Position numbers and translations under genes: made by a program
Shown here: piece after piece, positions 36,693 to 46,897 of the stretch
Layout: every line of letters begins with the position of its first letter
Position numbering within the stretch: the stretch's first letter is position 1
Notes under the pieces: model-generated
Told to the model about the DNA's origin: nothing
The model's database searches: none
The model's input: the letters and a program-made list of their open reading frames with translations, nothing else
Assembly: GCA_900554815.1 (NCBI GenBank)
Contig: USIO01000003.1
Span: 13,305 to 77,304, forward strand
Source: an uncultured Clostridium sp.
Lineage (GTDB): Bacteria; Bacillota; Clostridia; TANB77; CAG-508
Reading direction: 5' to 3'
DNA: 64,000 nucleotides

Positions 36693-36983
36693 GTGTATAA
36701 AACAAAAAGTAAAAAAGGAATAACACTAGTATCATTAGTAATAACAATAATAGTGCTAATGATACTAGCAGGAGTGGCAATAAGCCTAGCAACAGGGCAA
36801 GATAGCATATTTAGTAAAGCAAATGAGGCAGCAAGCAAATGGAACGAAAGTGCAGAAAAAGAAAAAAACACATTAGGAGACTTAATTTATGAATTAAATA
36901 GTAGGTCGATGGTAGAAGTAACAGACAATAATGTATGGGAGTTAACCTTCACATATATAATGTATTGCTATATCCATAATTAA
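36693..36983 (+). CDS. Type IV pilin-like protein, short
   Basis: 96 residues from GTG 36693 (RBS AAGGAGG). The prepilin-type N-terminus KSKKGITLVSLVITIIVLMILAGVAISLATG has the Gly before the cleavage site, although the usual Phe/Glu5 is not obvious. A short helical part follows, then VEVTDNNVWELTF. Full pilins are longer and the last residues TYIMYCYIHN look unrelated, so the gene is probably truncated. No pilus assembly genes lie nearby. Pilin-like proteins of this SLVITIIVLMILAGVAI kind are numerous in uncultured Clostridia. Confidence 0.6.
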   Translation: MYKTKSKKGITLVSLVITIIVLMILAGVAISLATGQDSIFSKANEAASKWNESAEKEKNTLGDLIYELNSRSMVEVTDNNVWELTFTYIMYCYIHN

Positions 36984-36992
36984 ATAAATAGC

Positions 36993-37027
36993 AAAAAAGT
37001 TCCTTTATATTTAAGGGACTTTTTTTG
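36993..37027 (+). terminator. Terminator after pilin-like gene
   Basis: AAAAAAGTTCC pairs with GGGACTTTTTTT. Confidence 0.85.
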
Positions 37028-37189
37028 CTGTAATTATTGCCAAAACTCATATAATAAGATATAATACATGCATATTATGTAATATTGTTACAGCCGTATT
37101 AAAACTATGTTACAATTGTGTTAATAATATTGACATATTAATATTATTTAATAAAATATAAATATATTGAGTATTATTTAAGGAAAAAT

Positions 37190-37741
37190 ATGAGGATTAT
37201 TAGTGGAATTGCAAAAGGTACAAAACTGTATACTTTAAAAGGAGATAATACAAGACCAACTTTAGACAGAGTTAAAGAAGCTTTATTTAATAAAATTAAT
37301 TTTCAACTTGAAAATGCTGTTATATTAGATTTATTTGCTGGAAGTGGGGCATTAGGGTTAGAAGCTTTAAGTAGAGGTGCAAAGTATGCTTACCTTGGAG
37401 AAAATTCCTATGAGGCAGCAAATATAATAAAACAAAATATTCAAAAAACTAAAATGCAAGATAAAACAAGCTTAATTGTAAAAGATTATAATAAAGTTTT
37501 AAACGACTTAAAAAATATAAAGTTTGATATTATTTTTTTAGATCCACCATACAATACAAATTACGATATTGAAGCAATTATATTTATACTAGAAAACAAT
37601 TTATTACAAGATAATGGACTTATTATATTAGAGACAGATTCCAAAGAAAAAGAAGATAAATTAAAAAAAATAAATATAAAAATTGATGACGCTAGAAAAT
37701 ATGGCAGAGTCAAACTGCTATTTTTGAGTCGAAAGGGGTAA
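37190..37741 (+). CDS. rsmD: 16S rRNA (guanine966-N2)-methyltransferase
   Basis: A 183-residue Rossmann methyltransferase. RIISGIAKGTKL and TRPTLDRVKEALFN form the N-terminus, followed by SAM motif ILDLFAGSGALGLEALSRGA and catalytic DPPY in IIFLDPPYNTNYD. These identify RsmD, which methylates G966 of 16S rRNA in the 30S head. It is followed 8 bases later by a coiled-coil ATPase-B-like gene. Confidence 0.95.
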   Translation: MRIISGIAKGTKLYTLKGDNTRPTLDRVKEALFNKINFQLENAVILDLFAGSGALGLEALSRGAKYAYLGENSYEAANIIKQNIQKTKMQDKTSLIVKDYNKVLNDLKNIKFDIIFLDPPYNTNYDIEAIIFILENNLLQDNGLIILETDSKEKEDKLKKINIKIDDARKYGRVKLLFLSRKG

Positions 37742-37749
37742 AAAAACTA

Positions 37750-38187
37750 ATGGAAATTTTCACACTACTTGAAACTTTAGAAGATATATTAGAAAGAAGC
37801 AAAAGCATACCTTTCTCTGGAAAAGGAATTGTAGATAAGGAAGAAATACTAGAAATTATAAAGGAAATTCGACTAAAACTTCCTGATGAATTAAAACAGG
37901 CAAAATGGGTAAAAGAAGAAAGACAGCGTATTATTGAAGAAGCACAAAAAGAAGCAGACGGTATTGTAAAAGAAGCAGAAAATAGAATAATTGCTATGAT
38001 TGATGAACACGAAATAACCAGAAAAGCTTATGAACAAAAAGCAGAAATTATAGAAACTGCAAACGAAATGTCTAGAGAAATTTCTAAAGGAACAAAAGAC
38101 TATGCAGATAATGTTTTGATGGAACTAGAAGCAACATTAGAAGAAGCTCTAAAAACAATTCAAAATAATAGAAGAGAATTAAAATAA
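37750..38187 (+). CDS. Coiled-coil protein, ATP synthase subunit B-like
   Basis: 145 residues, nearly all helical. EEILEIIKEIRLKLPDELKQAKWVKEERQRIIEEAQKEADGIVKEAENRIIAMIDEHE is the type of coiled coil automatically named V/F-type ATP synthase subunit B-like in clostridial genomes. There is no transmembrane anchor and no ATP synthase operon here, so a role in ATP synthesis is unlikely. Its constant place after rsmD suggests a conserved clostridial protein of unknown role. Confidence 0.7.
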   Translation: MEIFTLLETLEDILERSKSIPFSGKGIVDKEEILEIIKEIRLKLPDELKQAKWVKEERQRIIEEAQKEADGIVKEAENRIIAMIDEHEITRKAYEQKAEIIETANEMSREISKGTKDYADNVLMELEATLEEALKTIQNNRRELK

Positions 38188-38203
38188 AGTCGGTGTTAAG
38201 AAC

Positions 38204-38245
38204 AAACCAGAAATAAGAGAATTTTCTCTCCGATTTCTGGTTTTT
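38204..38245 (+). terminator. Terminator before ftsK
   Basis: AAACCAGAAAT pairs with ATTTCTGGTTT, with an inner GAGAATTTTCTC hairpin, ending in T5. Confidence 0.85.
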
Positions 38246-38308
38246 ATTATAATGACATACTAAAAACAAAATTTGTTAGAACAAATTTTCAAGGAGGAAT
38301 AAAAAACA

Positions 38309-40638
38309 GTGGCAAGAAGAAAAAAGAAAAAACAAGCTATAAGTAAAGATGTAATTGTAGTAGCACTAATTGTTCTATCTGTTTTGTTTGCTGTTTTAAT
38401 TTATGGATCAGCAGGAACTATTGGAAAAACAATTAATCCTATTTTAGGTGGACTAATAGGATACATAAAGTATATTTTACCACTTGCTACATTTGCAGTG
38501 GCTATTTATATTGCATGTGATGATAAAAAATATATAGTTTCTAAACTAGTTCAATGTGCAATATTTTTAATTTGTATAACAGTAATACTTTCTACTTATC
38601 AAATTTCTAATGGAAATATTACAAATAATAATGGATTTTTAGCTGCAATAGAAGAAGGATATGAATTAGGAAGTAAAAATGTAGGTGGAGGAGCAATAGG
38701 CACAGTCATTGCAATACCACTAAGCAATATGCTTAGTCCAGTAGGAACAGTTATATTATCTATAGGAGTATTAGTTATTTTATTTGTATTTATGTTTGGA
38801 ATTAAACCTTCGGAGTTTTTAGCTTCGGCAGTAAAAAAAGCAGAAGAGAAAAAAGAAGAAATAAAAGAAGAAAAAATAAAAAACAAAGAACTTAAATTAA
38901 AACTAAGTGAAGAACAAAAAAATATTAAAAAGCACATAATACCAGAAGAAGTATTAGAAGATCAAATTACAATTAATTTAGGAAAGATGCATCAAGAACC
39001 TAAAAAATATGAACATGATGCAAATCTTATTCCAGAAAAGAAAAATAATCCAAATGAATTAGAAAACCTATTTAAAAAAGAACAAGAAATTAAAGAAGAA
39101 AAAACAAAGGAAGTATTACAATTAGAACATACTTTAACAGTAGAAGAAGAGCACTACGAATTCCCTCCAATTGAGTTACTAAGCGAAGGAAAGCCAACCC
39201 AAATGAAGGGGGGAAAAAAGGCAGTCACAGATACAGCAACAAAATTGCAAAAAACTTTATACAGTTTTGGTGTTTCTGCAAAAGTAGAAAATGTTTCTAT
39301 AGGACCTGCAATTACAAGATATGAATTAAAACCAGCAGAAGGTGTAAGAGTAAGTAAAATAGCCAACTTAGCAGACGATATTGCTTTAAACTTGGCAGCA
39401 GAAAGTATTAGAATTGAAGCTCCAATTCCAGGGAAACAAGCTGTTGGAATAGAAATTCCAAATAAAGAAAAAGAAATAGTACATTTAAGGGATATTATAG
39501 ACACAGAAAAATTTAAAGACGACAAATCTAAATTAGCATTTGCCTTGGGAAAAAGTGTTACTGGAGAAGAAATAATTGCAGATATTGCTAAAATGCCACA
39601 TGTATTAATTGCAGGTGCTACTGGCTCTGGAAAAAGTGTATGTATTAATACATTAATTACAAGTATTATTTATAAGGCAAAACCTAGTGAAGTAAAATTA
39701 GTAATGGTAGATCCAAAGGTTGTAGAATTATCTGTATATAATGGAATACCACATTTATTGATCCCCGTGGTAACAGATCCTAAAAAAGCAGCAGGAGCTT
39801 TATCGTGGGCAGTACAAGAAATGGTAAATAGATACAGCCTTTTTGCAGCAAAGGGTGTAAGAGATATTAAAGGCTACAATGAAGAACTAGAAAAAGAAAA
39901 TGGTGGAGAAAAACTACCTCAAATTGTTATTATTATTGATGAATTAGCAGATTTAATGATGGTAGCACCAAATGATGTAGAAGATGCTATTTGTAGATTG
40001 GCTCAAATGGCAAGAGCAGCAGGAATGCACTTAGTAATTGCAACTCAAAGACCTTCTGTGGATGTAATTACAGGAATTATTAAAGCAAATATTCCATCTA
40101 GAATTGCATTTGCAGTTTCTTCTGGAGTTGATTCAAGAACAATTTTAGATAGTGTTGGTGCAGAAAATTTATTAGGCAAAGGAGATATGCTTTTTGCCCC
40201 AGTTGGAATTCCAAAACCAATTAGAGTACAAGGAGCTTTTATATCAGACAAAGAAGTAGAAAAAATAGTTGATTTCTTAAAATCAAACGGGGAAGTTTCC
40301 TATAGTGAAGATATTTTGGAAACAATTGAAAATGCTAATAAATCTGAAAAAGAAATAGAAGAAGACAGTCAAGACGATTCTGATCCATTATTAATGGAAG
40401 CAATTGATACTGTTGTTGAATCTCGGACAAGCATCTACATCATTTATTCAAAGAAGGTTTAAAGTTGGATATGCAAGAGCTGGCAGAATTATGGACCAAA
40501 TGGAACAAAGGGGAATTATTTCTGGTTACCAAGGTAGTAAACCTCGAGAGGTATTAGTAACAAAAGAAAGATGGCAAGAACTAAAAATGGGACAGACTAC
40601 GCGGAGAAAATAATGAAAAACCTTCAGACCAGGTATAA
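38309..40638 (+). CDS. ftsK: DNA translocase FtsK/SpoIIIE, two CGG +1 sites
   Basis: A membrane-anchored DNA pump for chromosome segregation at division and into the forespore. The start is GTG 38309 after AAGGAGG. Four N-terminal membrane segments (about 12-165) and a charged linker are followed by the motor domain with Walker A GATGSGKSVCINTLI and Walker B IVIIIDELADLMM. The CGG at 40424 must be skipped to reach the gamma domain SGQASTSFIQRRFKVGYARAGRIMDQMEQRGI, which recognises orienting DNA sequences; without it FtsK lacks gamma. A second CGG at 40602, near the end, would extend the tail from RRK to GENNEKPSDQV (775 against 767 residues). The second site is less certain. Confidence 0.9.
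40424..40426 (+). other. CGG +1 recoding site 15 (ftsK Gly706)
   Basis: In-frame CGG after TCT. Dropping C gives GGA and VVESGQASTSFIQRRF, the start of the gamma domain. The zero frame stops after 12 codons, leaving a motor without its DNA-reading domain. Confidence 0.92.
40602..40604 (+). other. CGG +1 recoding site 16 (ftsK Gly765, C-terminal tail)
   Basis: In-frame CGG after ACG, in the frame set by site 15. A shift gives TTGENNEKPSDQV and a stop at 40636; no shift gives TTRRK and a stop at 40611. Both are plausible ends; the shift is inferred from the rule seen at the other sites. Confidence 0.6.
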
Positions 40639-40710
40639 GTAATAATTTTAAAAATATTACTTTTGGTTATTATTTTATGTACAATAAGACAAAATAAAAA
40701 GGGAGATACA

Positions 40711-42264
40711 ATGGATAAGAAAAATATTTTTTCAAAACTAAATTTTAAAGACTACAATAATGAAGTTGAAGAAATTTTAGAAAAAAAGAGTTTTTCTAGT
40801 AATGTTAAAAACCTTATTTTAAGCATGTTTTATAAAATCGAAATGGCTTATAAAGATTATTTAATGACAAAAAGAGATGTGACAGAAAAAGATGGCTTTA
40901 TTGAAAGTATTATTTATACTATTAAGGAAGAATGCAATATAATAGAACTAATTAATCCAACAGAAAACCAAGAAGATATATTAGCAAAGCATAATGCTTA
41001 CTTTATGGTAGAGCCGGAAAACAAAAAAATAATTTCTTATACGAATGAACAATGCTTATTCCACGCTATATTAAGAATGTCTAAAAAAAATTTTTATATT
41101 ACAAATGAATATGAAATATTTTCAGACGCTTTAAAACCAATGCTAGAAATAGGATATGAATTAGACAAAAAAGAAATTATTACTAGTTTTGATGGTTGGT
41201 CTTGGAGCATTAGAACAGATGTAACAGGAAATAGTATATATAATTTAATTTATCAAAACTTAAGATTTTTACTAGGAAATACTTTCCTTTACGAATGGAA
41301 AAGAGATAGGAGAAAATCTATTGATTATATAGAACAAATAAGAAAAACATCAGAAGAACTATATTTTCAAATTTGTAATTTATGTTTAATTTTGGCATTC
41401 CAAAACAAGCAAAAAAAACAAAATATTATAAAAAAAGTTCAAAACTTAAAAAAGGAATTGGAAAAGCTAGAAAACAAAAATGAATTTTTAAAAAATATTT
41501 ATGAAGAAAAGAAAAAAATAAAAGACAAAATTAAAATAATAGATAAGATTTTAAATAATAAAGAATTATTAACACAAGAGCTAGAAGATAAAAATGCAAA
41601 ATTACCAGATGAACAAAAAATAATTAGCATTAGTAGTTTAGAAGACATTATAGAAGAAGACAGAAAAAGTTTAATTCAAAAACTACAAGAATATAACCAA
41701 GTATTAGATCCTAAAAATTATATAAAAAAAGTTAACCAATTAAAGGAAAAAATTAAGATTATAGAAAATCTACCAATTAACAGTATAACAAATGAAATAA
41801 TATATGAATACATTATTAAACTACAAAAAACATTTATTAATTGTATTAATTATTCTATTGATAAAATTGAACTAAAAAAGGATTTAATAGAATTGATTTA
41901 TAAATTTAGATACTATAAATTAATAGTAATTAACATAAATAATAAAACAATTAATATAGAAGAATTACCAGAATTAACACAACTAATAGAACAAACTCAG
42001 AAAAAAATTATTACAAAAGCTTGTAAAAACAAAGTTTTACAAATTTTTAACCAAGATATTGAATATAATTACGAAATTATTTCTAAAGTTGTAGATACAA
42101 ATATTATAGATATGGAAAATATTATGATTTCACTAGAAAAAGAAGAGACTTTGCTAAATATTAATATTTTCGACAAAGAAATTATAGATAAAACAGAAAA
42201 AATACCATATAAAACAGAAGAATATAATGTAAAATTTAATAAAAAATTAAAATTATTTATATAG
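40711..42264 (+). CDS. Hypothetical large coiled-coil protein
   Basis: 517 residues from ATG 40711 (RBS GGGAGA). The function is not recognised. The N-terminal half (1-235) appears globular, with FDGWSWSIRTDVTGNSIYNLIYQNLRFLLGN. The middle (about 240-375) is a Lys/Glu coiled coil, and the C-terminal part is helical. There is no signal peptide, membrane segment or nucleotide motif. It ends 8 bases before the beta-CASP hydrolase gene and is likely cotranscribed with it. An upstream start at 40663 lacks an RBS. Confidence 0.6.
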   Translation: MDKKNIFSKLNFKDYNNEVEEILEKKSFSSNVKNLILSMFYKIEMAYKDYLMTKRDVTEKDGFIESIIYTIKEECNIIELINPTENQEDILAKHNAYFMVEPENKKIISYTNEQCLFHAILRMSKKNFYITNEYEIFSDALKPMLEIGYELDKKEIITSFDGWSWSIRTDVTGNSIYNLIYQNLRFLLGNTFLYEWKRDRRKSIDYIEQIRKTSEELYFQICNLCLILAFQNKQKKQNIIKKVQNLKKELEKLENKNEFLKNIYEEKKKIKDKIKIIDKILNNKELLTQELEDKNAKLPDEQKIISISSLEDIIEEDRKSLIQKLQEYNQVLDPKNYIKKVNQLKEKIKIIENLPINSITNEIIYEYIIKLQKTFINCINYSIDKIELKKDLIELIYKFRYYKLIVININNKTINIEELPELTQLIEQTQKKIITKACKNKVLQIFNQDIEYNYEIISKVVDTNIIDMENIMISLEKEETLLNINIFDKEIIDKTEKIPYKTEEYNVKFNKKLKLFI

Positions 42265-42272
42265 GAGGATAT

Positions 42273-43916
42273 ATGAAAATTACTTTTTTAGGAGCAACTA
42301 AAACTGTAACAGGTTCTAATTTTTTAGTAGAGGGAGCTGGAAAAAAATTTTTGATAGATTGTGGTATGTATCAAGGACAATCAGTTGAAGAATTAGAAAA
42401 TTCTGCTCCATTTTTATTTAATGTAAATGAAATTGATTTTATGCTACTTACACATGCTCATATTGACCATTCAGGTAGAATACCAAAACTATATAATGAA
42501 GGATACCATAATCCAATTATTGCAACAAAAGCAACATGCGATTTATGTGAAATTATGTTGCCAGATAGTGGACATATTCAAGAGGTTGAAATAGAATGGA
42601 AAAACAGAAAAAGGAAAAGAGAAGGTAAACCTCCTATGCCACCACTATACACAGCGCAAGATGCTATTAATTCACTAGAGATATTCCAAAGAGTTAAATA
42701 TGATGAAATAATTGATGTGGCTGAAAATATACAAGTTAGATTTAATGATGCAGGACATATGTTGGGCTCAAGTATTATAGAAATTTGGGTAACAGAAAAT
42801 GGTAAAACAGAAAAAATTGTATTTACAGGAGACTTAGGAAATAATGATATTCCTCTTTTAGGCTCTCCTACAATGATTGAAGATGCAGACTATTTAGTAA
42901 TGGAATCTACATATGGCAATAGATTACATATTAGAAATGACGAAAAAGCGAATTTATTTTTAAATATTGTATCAGAAACATTGGAAAAGGATGGAACTGT
43001 TGTTATTCCGTCATTTGCTGTTGGAAGGACTCAAGAAATACTATATGAATTAGATAAAATAAAACAAAATGGAGCTAGTGAAGAATTCTATAAAAAATAT
43101 GAAGAATTAATGAAAGTACCAGTATATGTAGATAGCCCACTAGCTATATCTGCAACAGAAGTATTTAAAAAGAATATGGATTTATTTGAAGAAGAAGTAC
43201 AAGAACAAATAAAACGTGGAGAAAACCCATTAGACTTTCCAGGATTAAGATTTACTAGAACTGCAGAAGAATCAAAAGCATTAAATGAAAGTAATGAGCC
43301 AAGTATTATTATTTCTGCTAGTGGAATGTGTGAGGTGGGAAGAATTAAACACCATTTAAAACATAATTTATGGAATCCTAATAGTACAATTTTATTTGTT
43401 GGATACCAAGCACCAGGAACTTTAGGAAGAACTATTGTAGATGGAGCCAAAAAGGTAAAAATATTTGGAGAAGAAATTGCTGTAAACGCAAGAGTAGAGT
43501 ATATTGAAGGGTATTCTGGACATGCAGACCAAGAATGGCTTATGAATTTTATTTATTCTTTTTTTACAAAACCAAAACATATTTTCTTAGTCCATGGAGA
43601 ACCAGAAGGCCAAATTGTCTTAAAACAAAAAATCTTAGAAAAAACTCATATTCCAGTTACGATTCCAGAATTTGGAGAAGTATATGAATTAACAGAAGAT
43701 ATAAAAGTAAGAGATAGACTTGAAATGCCAGAAAAATATAAATTTATTCGTTTAGAAATATTGCAAAAATTAGACAATATTGAAGCAGAAGTTGAAGAAA
43801 TGAAAAATATTGTAAAAAGCGAAAAATTATCTGAAGATACAAGTGATGAAGAAATCTTAAAATTAAAAGAGAAAATTCATGCACTAGAACAACAAATTGT
43901 AAATGTTATATCATAA
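42273..43916 (+). CDS. MBL-fold beta-CASP hydrolase, RNA-processing type
   Basis: 547 residues. The metallo-beta-lactamase motif HAHIDHSGR (about 61-69), further metal ligands (GHMLGSS, FTGDLG) and the beta-CASP region (MESTYGNRLH, IPSFAVGRTQEILYEL, VDSPLAISATEVF, IISASGMCEVGRIKHHL) are followed by the RMMBL motif SGHADQEWLMNF...HGEP. Proteins of this group are exo- or endoribonucleases related to CPSF73. The C-terminal 80 residues form a predicted coiled coil. It is not RNase J by its layout. Confidence 0.88.
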   Translation: MKITFLGATKTVTGSNFLVEGAGKKFLIDCGMYQGQSVEELENSAPFLFNVNEIDFMLLTHAHIDHSGRIPKLYNEGYHNPIIATKATCDLCEIMLPDSGHIQEVEIEWKNRKRKREGKPPMPPLYTAQDAINSLEIFQRVKYDEIIDVAENIQVRFNDAGHMLGSSIIEIWVTENGKTEKIVFTGDLGNNDIPLLGSPTMIEDADYLVMESTYGNRLHIRNDEKANLFLNIVSETLEKDGTVVIPSFAVGRTQEILYELDKIKQNGASEEFYKKYEELMKVPVYVDSPLAISATEVFKKNMDLFEEEVQEQIKRGENPLDFPGLRFTRTAEESKALNESNEPSIIISASGMCEVGRIKHHLKHNLWNPNSTILFVGYQAPGTLGRTIVDGAKKVKIFGEEIAVNARVEYIEGYSGHADQEWLMNFIYSFFTKPKHIFLVHGEPEGQIVLKQKILEKTHIPVTIPEFGEVYELTEDIKVRDRLEMPEKYKFIRLEILQKLDNIEAEVEEMKNIVKSEKLSEDTSDEEILKLKEKIHALEQQIVNVIS

Positions 43917-43942
43917 AACTATAATAAAATAAGGAGAAACAT

Positions 43943-45853
43943 ATGATGAATACTAAATACTATAATGATGCAATTATTGGAAATAAAAATATGGTGGTTA
44001 GTTATAGCAAAACTGGAGAAATGCTAAGAGTATTATACCCAAATGCGGATTATAGACAGTTTATAGAATTTTTTAGAGTAGGTATTAAACTCAATGATTC
44101 TAGATTAATCTATTTACATAATGATATAAATAATGTATATAAACAATACTATGTAGAAGATACAAATATTTTAAAAACAGAAATATATAATACCTATTTT
44201 AATGTAAATATTACTCAAACAGATTTTGTTATGATGAAAGAAAATATTTTAGTAAGAAGATACGAAATAACAAATCATAGTAATATTGAATTAAATACCA
44301 ATTTTTTAATTCATTCTAGTTTATTAACTAATAATAACAACCAAGTAAGTGGATATGAAACTTCTAATACATTAATACAATATACACATGACTATAATTT
44401 CTGCATTTTTTCAAAAGAAAAGCTATTATCATCTCAAATTAATAATGTAAAAGAAAATATTACAGATGGAGTAATTTGGGATAAAGACTATATAGGAATG
44501 TCTAATGATTCTGCAATTAGTTATGACTTAGGAACTATTAAAGTAAACCAAACAAAACGAATAGAAATATTTGTATTTATACAAGAAAATAACGAAAAAT
44601 ATAATATTAATGAAATAGAAAACGATATTGAAAGAATAAAAAAAATTGATGTTCAAAAAGAATATGATAGTGTAAAAAAATACTGGAGAAAATACGTAAA
44701 AGACCATAAAAAAATAGATATAAAACTAGATAGAACTAATCCATATAATAATAGAGTAGAAAGAATTTATAATAGAACAATTTTACTATATCCATTATTA
44801 ACAAATTATTCTACAGGAGGAATATCAGCAGGTATAGAAGTTGACGAAGCTAAAACCAAATGTGGCCGTTATTCATACTGCTGGCCAAGAGATGCTATTT
44901 TTATTGCTAAAGCAATGGATTTATTGGGAATGGAAAATATAACAGAAAAATTTTACAAAAATTTTTGTAAAAACACGCAAAGCAAAAGTGGAATGTGGGA
45001 ACAACGTTTCTTTACAGATGGAAGATTAGCTCCTTCGTGGGGCTACCAAATTGATGAAACAGCATCAGTAGTATATGGAGTCTACCAACATTATTTATAT
45101 ACAAAGGACATAAAGTTCCTAAAAGATACATTAAAAATGTGTGAAAAAGCTGTTGAATATTTAAAAAAGTATATGGACGACATATTAGAACAAAAATACC
45201 AAATGCCAAAATCTTATGATATATGGGAAGAAAACGAAGGAATACATGCATATTCACTAACTAGCATATTTGCAGCATTTACAAGTATGATAAAAATAAA
45301 TGAAACTATTATACCTATTTTCGAAAATAATAGAATAAAATTAGAAAAAATACGTAAAACTAACGATACATTAGAAAAGTATAGATTAAATATAAAAGAA
45401 TATGTTATAAATAATTTTTATGATGAAAGCAAAGGTAGTTTTGTAAGAAACAAAGATGGAAAAATGGATATAAGCCTATTAGGGCTAGTATACCCATATA
45501 AAATGTTAAGCCCAAAAGAAAAGAAAATAACAAATACAATAGAAAAAATGAATTTAACATTAAGAACATATAAAGGTGGTTATTTACGTTATGAACAAGA
45601 TAATTACTTAGGAGGTAATAACCCATGGGTAATATCTAACTTGTGGTTAGCCAATTACTATTTAGAAAGTGGAGAAAATAAAAAAGCAAAAGAAAGCTTT
45701 GACTATGTAGTAACTACAAGTTTAGAAAATGGGCTACTAGGAGAACAAATTAATAATCAAACAATGCAACCTGAATGGGTAATAGGACTTGGATGGTCTC
45801 ATGCTATGTTTATTATTACATTAGAAAGATTCCATGAAAAAGGATTAATTTAA
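43943..45853 (+). CDS. Glycoside hydrolase family 15 protein (glucoamylase-like)
   Basis: 636 residues. An N-terminal beta-sandwich domain (about 1-245) is followed by an (alpha/alpha)6 barrel with NRTILLYPLLTNYSTGGISAGIEVDEAK, YSYCWPRDAIFIAKAMDLLGM, DETASVVYGVYQHY, YDIWEENEGIHAYSLTSIFAAF and a C-terminal EQINNQTMQPEWVIGLGWSHAMFI. The paired Glu residues in WEENEG and GLLGEQ regions are the likely catalytic acid and base. No signal peptide is seen, so it acts inside the cell, probably on alpha-glucans or oligosaccharides. It is monocistronic. Confidence 0.88.
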   Translation: MMNTKYYNDAIIGNKNMVVSYSKTGEMLRVLYPNADYRQFIEFFRVGIKLNDSRLIYLHNDINNVYKQYYVEDTNILKTEIYNTYFNVNITQTDFVMMKENILVRRYEITNHSNIELNTNFLIHSSLLTNNNNQVSGYETSNTLIQYTHDYNFCIFSKEKLLSSQINNVKENITDGVIWDKDYIGMSNDSAISYDLGTIKVNQTKRIEIFVFIQENNEKYNINEIENDIERIKKIDVQKEYDSVKKYWRKYVKDHKKIDIKLDRTNPYNNRVERIYNRTILLYPLLTNYSTGGISAGIEVDEAKTKCGRYSYCWPRDAIFIAKAMDLLGMENITEKFYKNFCKNTQSKSGMWEQRFFTDGRLAPSWGYQIDETASVVYGVYQHYLYTKDIKFLKDTLKMCEKAVEYLKKYMDDILEQKYQMPKSYDIWEENEGIHAYSLTSIFAAFTSMIKINETIIPIFENNRIKLEKIRKTNDTLEKYRLNIKEYVINNFYDESKGSFVRNKDGKMDISLLGLVYPYKMLSPKEKKITNTIEKMNLTLRTYKGGYLRYEQDNYLGGNNPWVISNLWLANYYLESGENKKAKESFDYVVTTSLENGLLGEQINNQTMQPEWVIGLGWSHAMFIITLERFHEKGLI

Positions 45854-45855
45854 TT

Positions 45856-45906
45856 AAATACTCAAAAAGGTCAATATAATTTATTATATTGACCTTTTTA
45901 AGTATT
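45856..45906. terminator. Bidirectional terminator between GH15 and pseudouridine synthase
   Basis: AAATACT, AAAAAGGTCAATATAA pairs with TATATTGACCTTTTT, AGTATTT. The stop codon of the minus-strand gene lies inside the 3' arm. Confidence 0.85.
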
Positions 45907-46793
45907 TACTATTGAAGAAAAATCATCATAATTAATTTCAAAACTCATGCCATTTAAGTAATTTAAAATCCCAGCATCACTTAAAAACTGAAAACTTAAT
46001 TTGTAACTACGTAACAACTGATATTTTATTCTATAATACTTATTAATACTATTAATTCCATATTTTCCGATCACCCAAAATAGGATAACCAATATAAGCT
46101 AAATGAGCTCTAATTTGATGTGTCCTTCCAGTTTTAATTAATACATGGAGCAAAGACAAATTTTTTTGCTTATTGATTTTTAATACTTTATAATAAGTTT
46201 CTATTGGCAAATAATTTTTCTTAGGAACATTAGAAACATAAACTATACTTTTTTTATTATCCTTTAATAAAAAAGCATTTAAATTAGCCTCTTTTTTAAG
46301 TGGACATCCTACACAAACACAAGCATAATATTTTTCAATTTCATGTTTTTTAAACTTGTCAAATAATATTTCTAAAGTTTTTAAATTTTTAGCAAAAATC
46401 ATTAAACCAGAAGTGTTCCTGTCTAACCTATGAGCCGGATATGGGAATTTAAATGAGCAATATTTTTCTTGCAATTGCCTTGTAATACTGTTTTTGCTAT
46501 TTTCACTTATTACTTCAATGCCAACAGGCTTATTTAATATTATAATATTAGAATCTTCGTAAATAATTTCAAATTCAAAATTTTGAAATAAATATTTATC
46601 TTCAATATAGACAATTACTTCATCATTTGTATTTAGAACAATATTTGAAGAAATCCTTTTTCCATTTATGCGAATATCTTTTTTACGAAGTGCTTTAAAA
46701 ATAGTATTGATATTTAAACCGATCAAAACTATCTAATAAAAAATTTATTAAATTTTTTTTATTATATTGCTTATTCACAACTAATTTTTTCAT
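45898..46793 (-). CDS. RluA-family pseudouridine synthase, two CGG +1 sites
   Basis: 297 residues from ATG 46793 (MKKLVVNKQYNKKNLINFLL). An S4 domain (about 12-75, with KALRKKDIRINGKRISSN) and a RluA-type catalytic domain with HRLDRNTSGLMIFAK (catalytic Asp) and GRTHQIRAHLAYIGYPILGDGKYG are present. Two in-frame CGG codons, at 46721-46719 (Gly25, before the S4 core) and 46069-46067 (Gly242, in GDGKYG), must be skipped. It would modify U in 23S rRNA; the exact subfamily (RluC/RluD) cannot be set from sequence alone. Without the shifts the S4 domain and the C-terminal 55 residues are lost. Confidence 0.87.
46067..46069 (-). other. CGG +1 recoding site 17 (RluA-type Gly242)
   Basis: In-frame CGG after GAT. 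Dropping C gives GGA and the conserved HPILGDGKYG-like end of the catalytic domain (here YPILGDGKYGIN). The zero frame stops after five codons. Confidence 0.9.
46719..46721 (-). other. CGG +1 recoding site 18 (RluA-type Gly25)
   Basis: In-frame CGG after GAT. Dropping C gives GGT and LLDSFDGLNINTIFKAL. The zero frame stops at TAA after eight codons. Confidence 0.85.
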
Positions 46794-46833
46794 AAAAATA
46801 TTATACTAAAACTATAAGTTTTTTGCAAATTTA

Positions 46834-46863
46834 TTTGCATTTTATAATAAACTATGCTAAAAT
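46834..46863 (+). promoter_or_regulatory. secG promoter, sigma-A type
   Basis: TTTGCA, 18 bases, TAAAAT at 46858-46863, 35 bases before the secG start. Confidence 0.55.
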
Positions 46864-46897
46864 ATCTATTATTAAATAATGATATATGGAGGCACAA

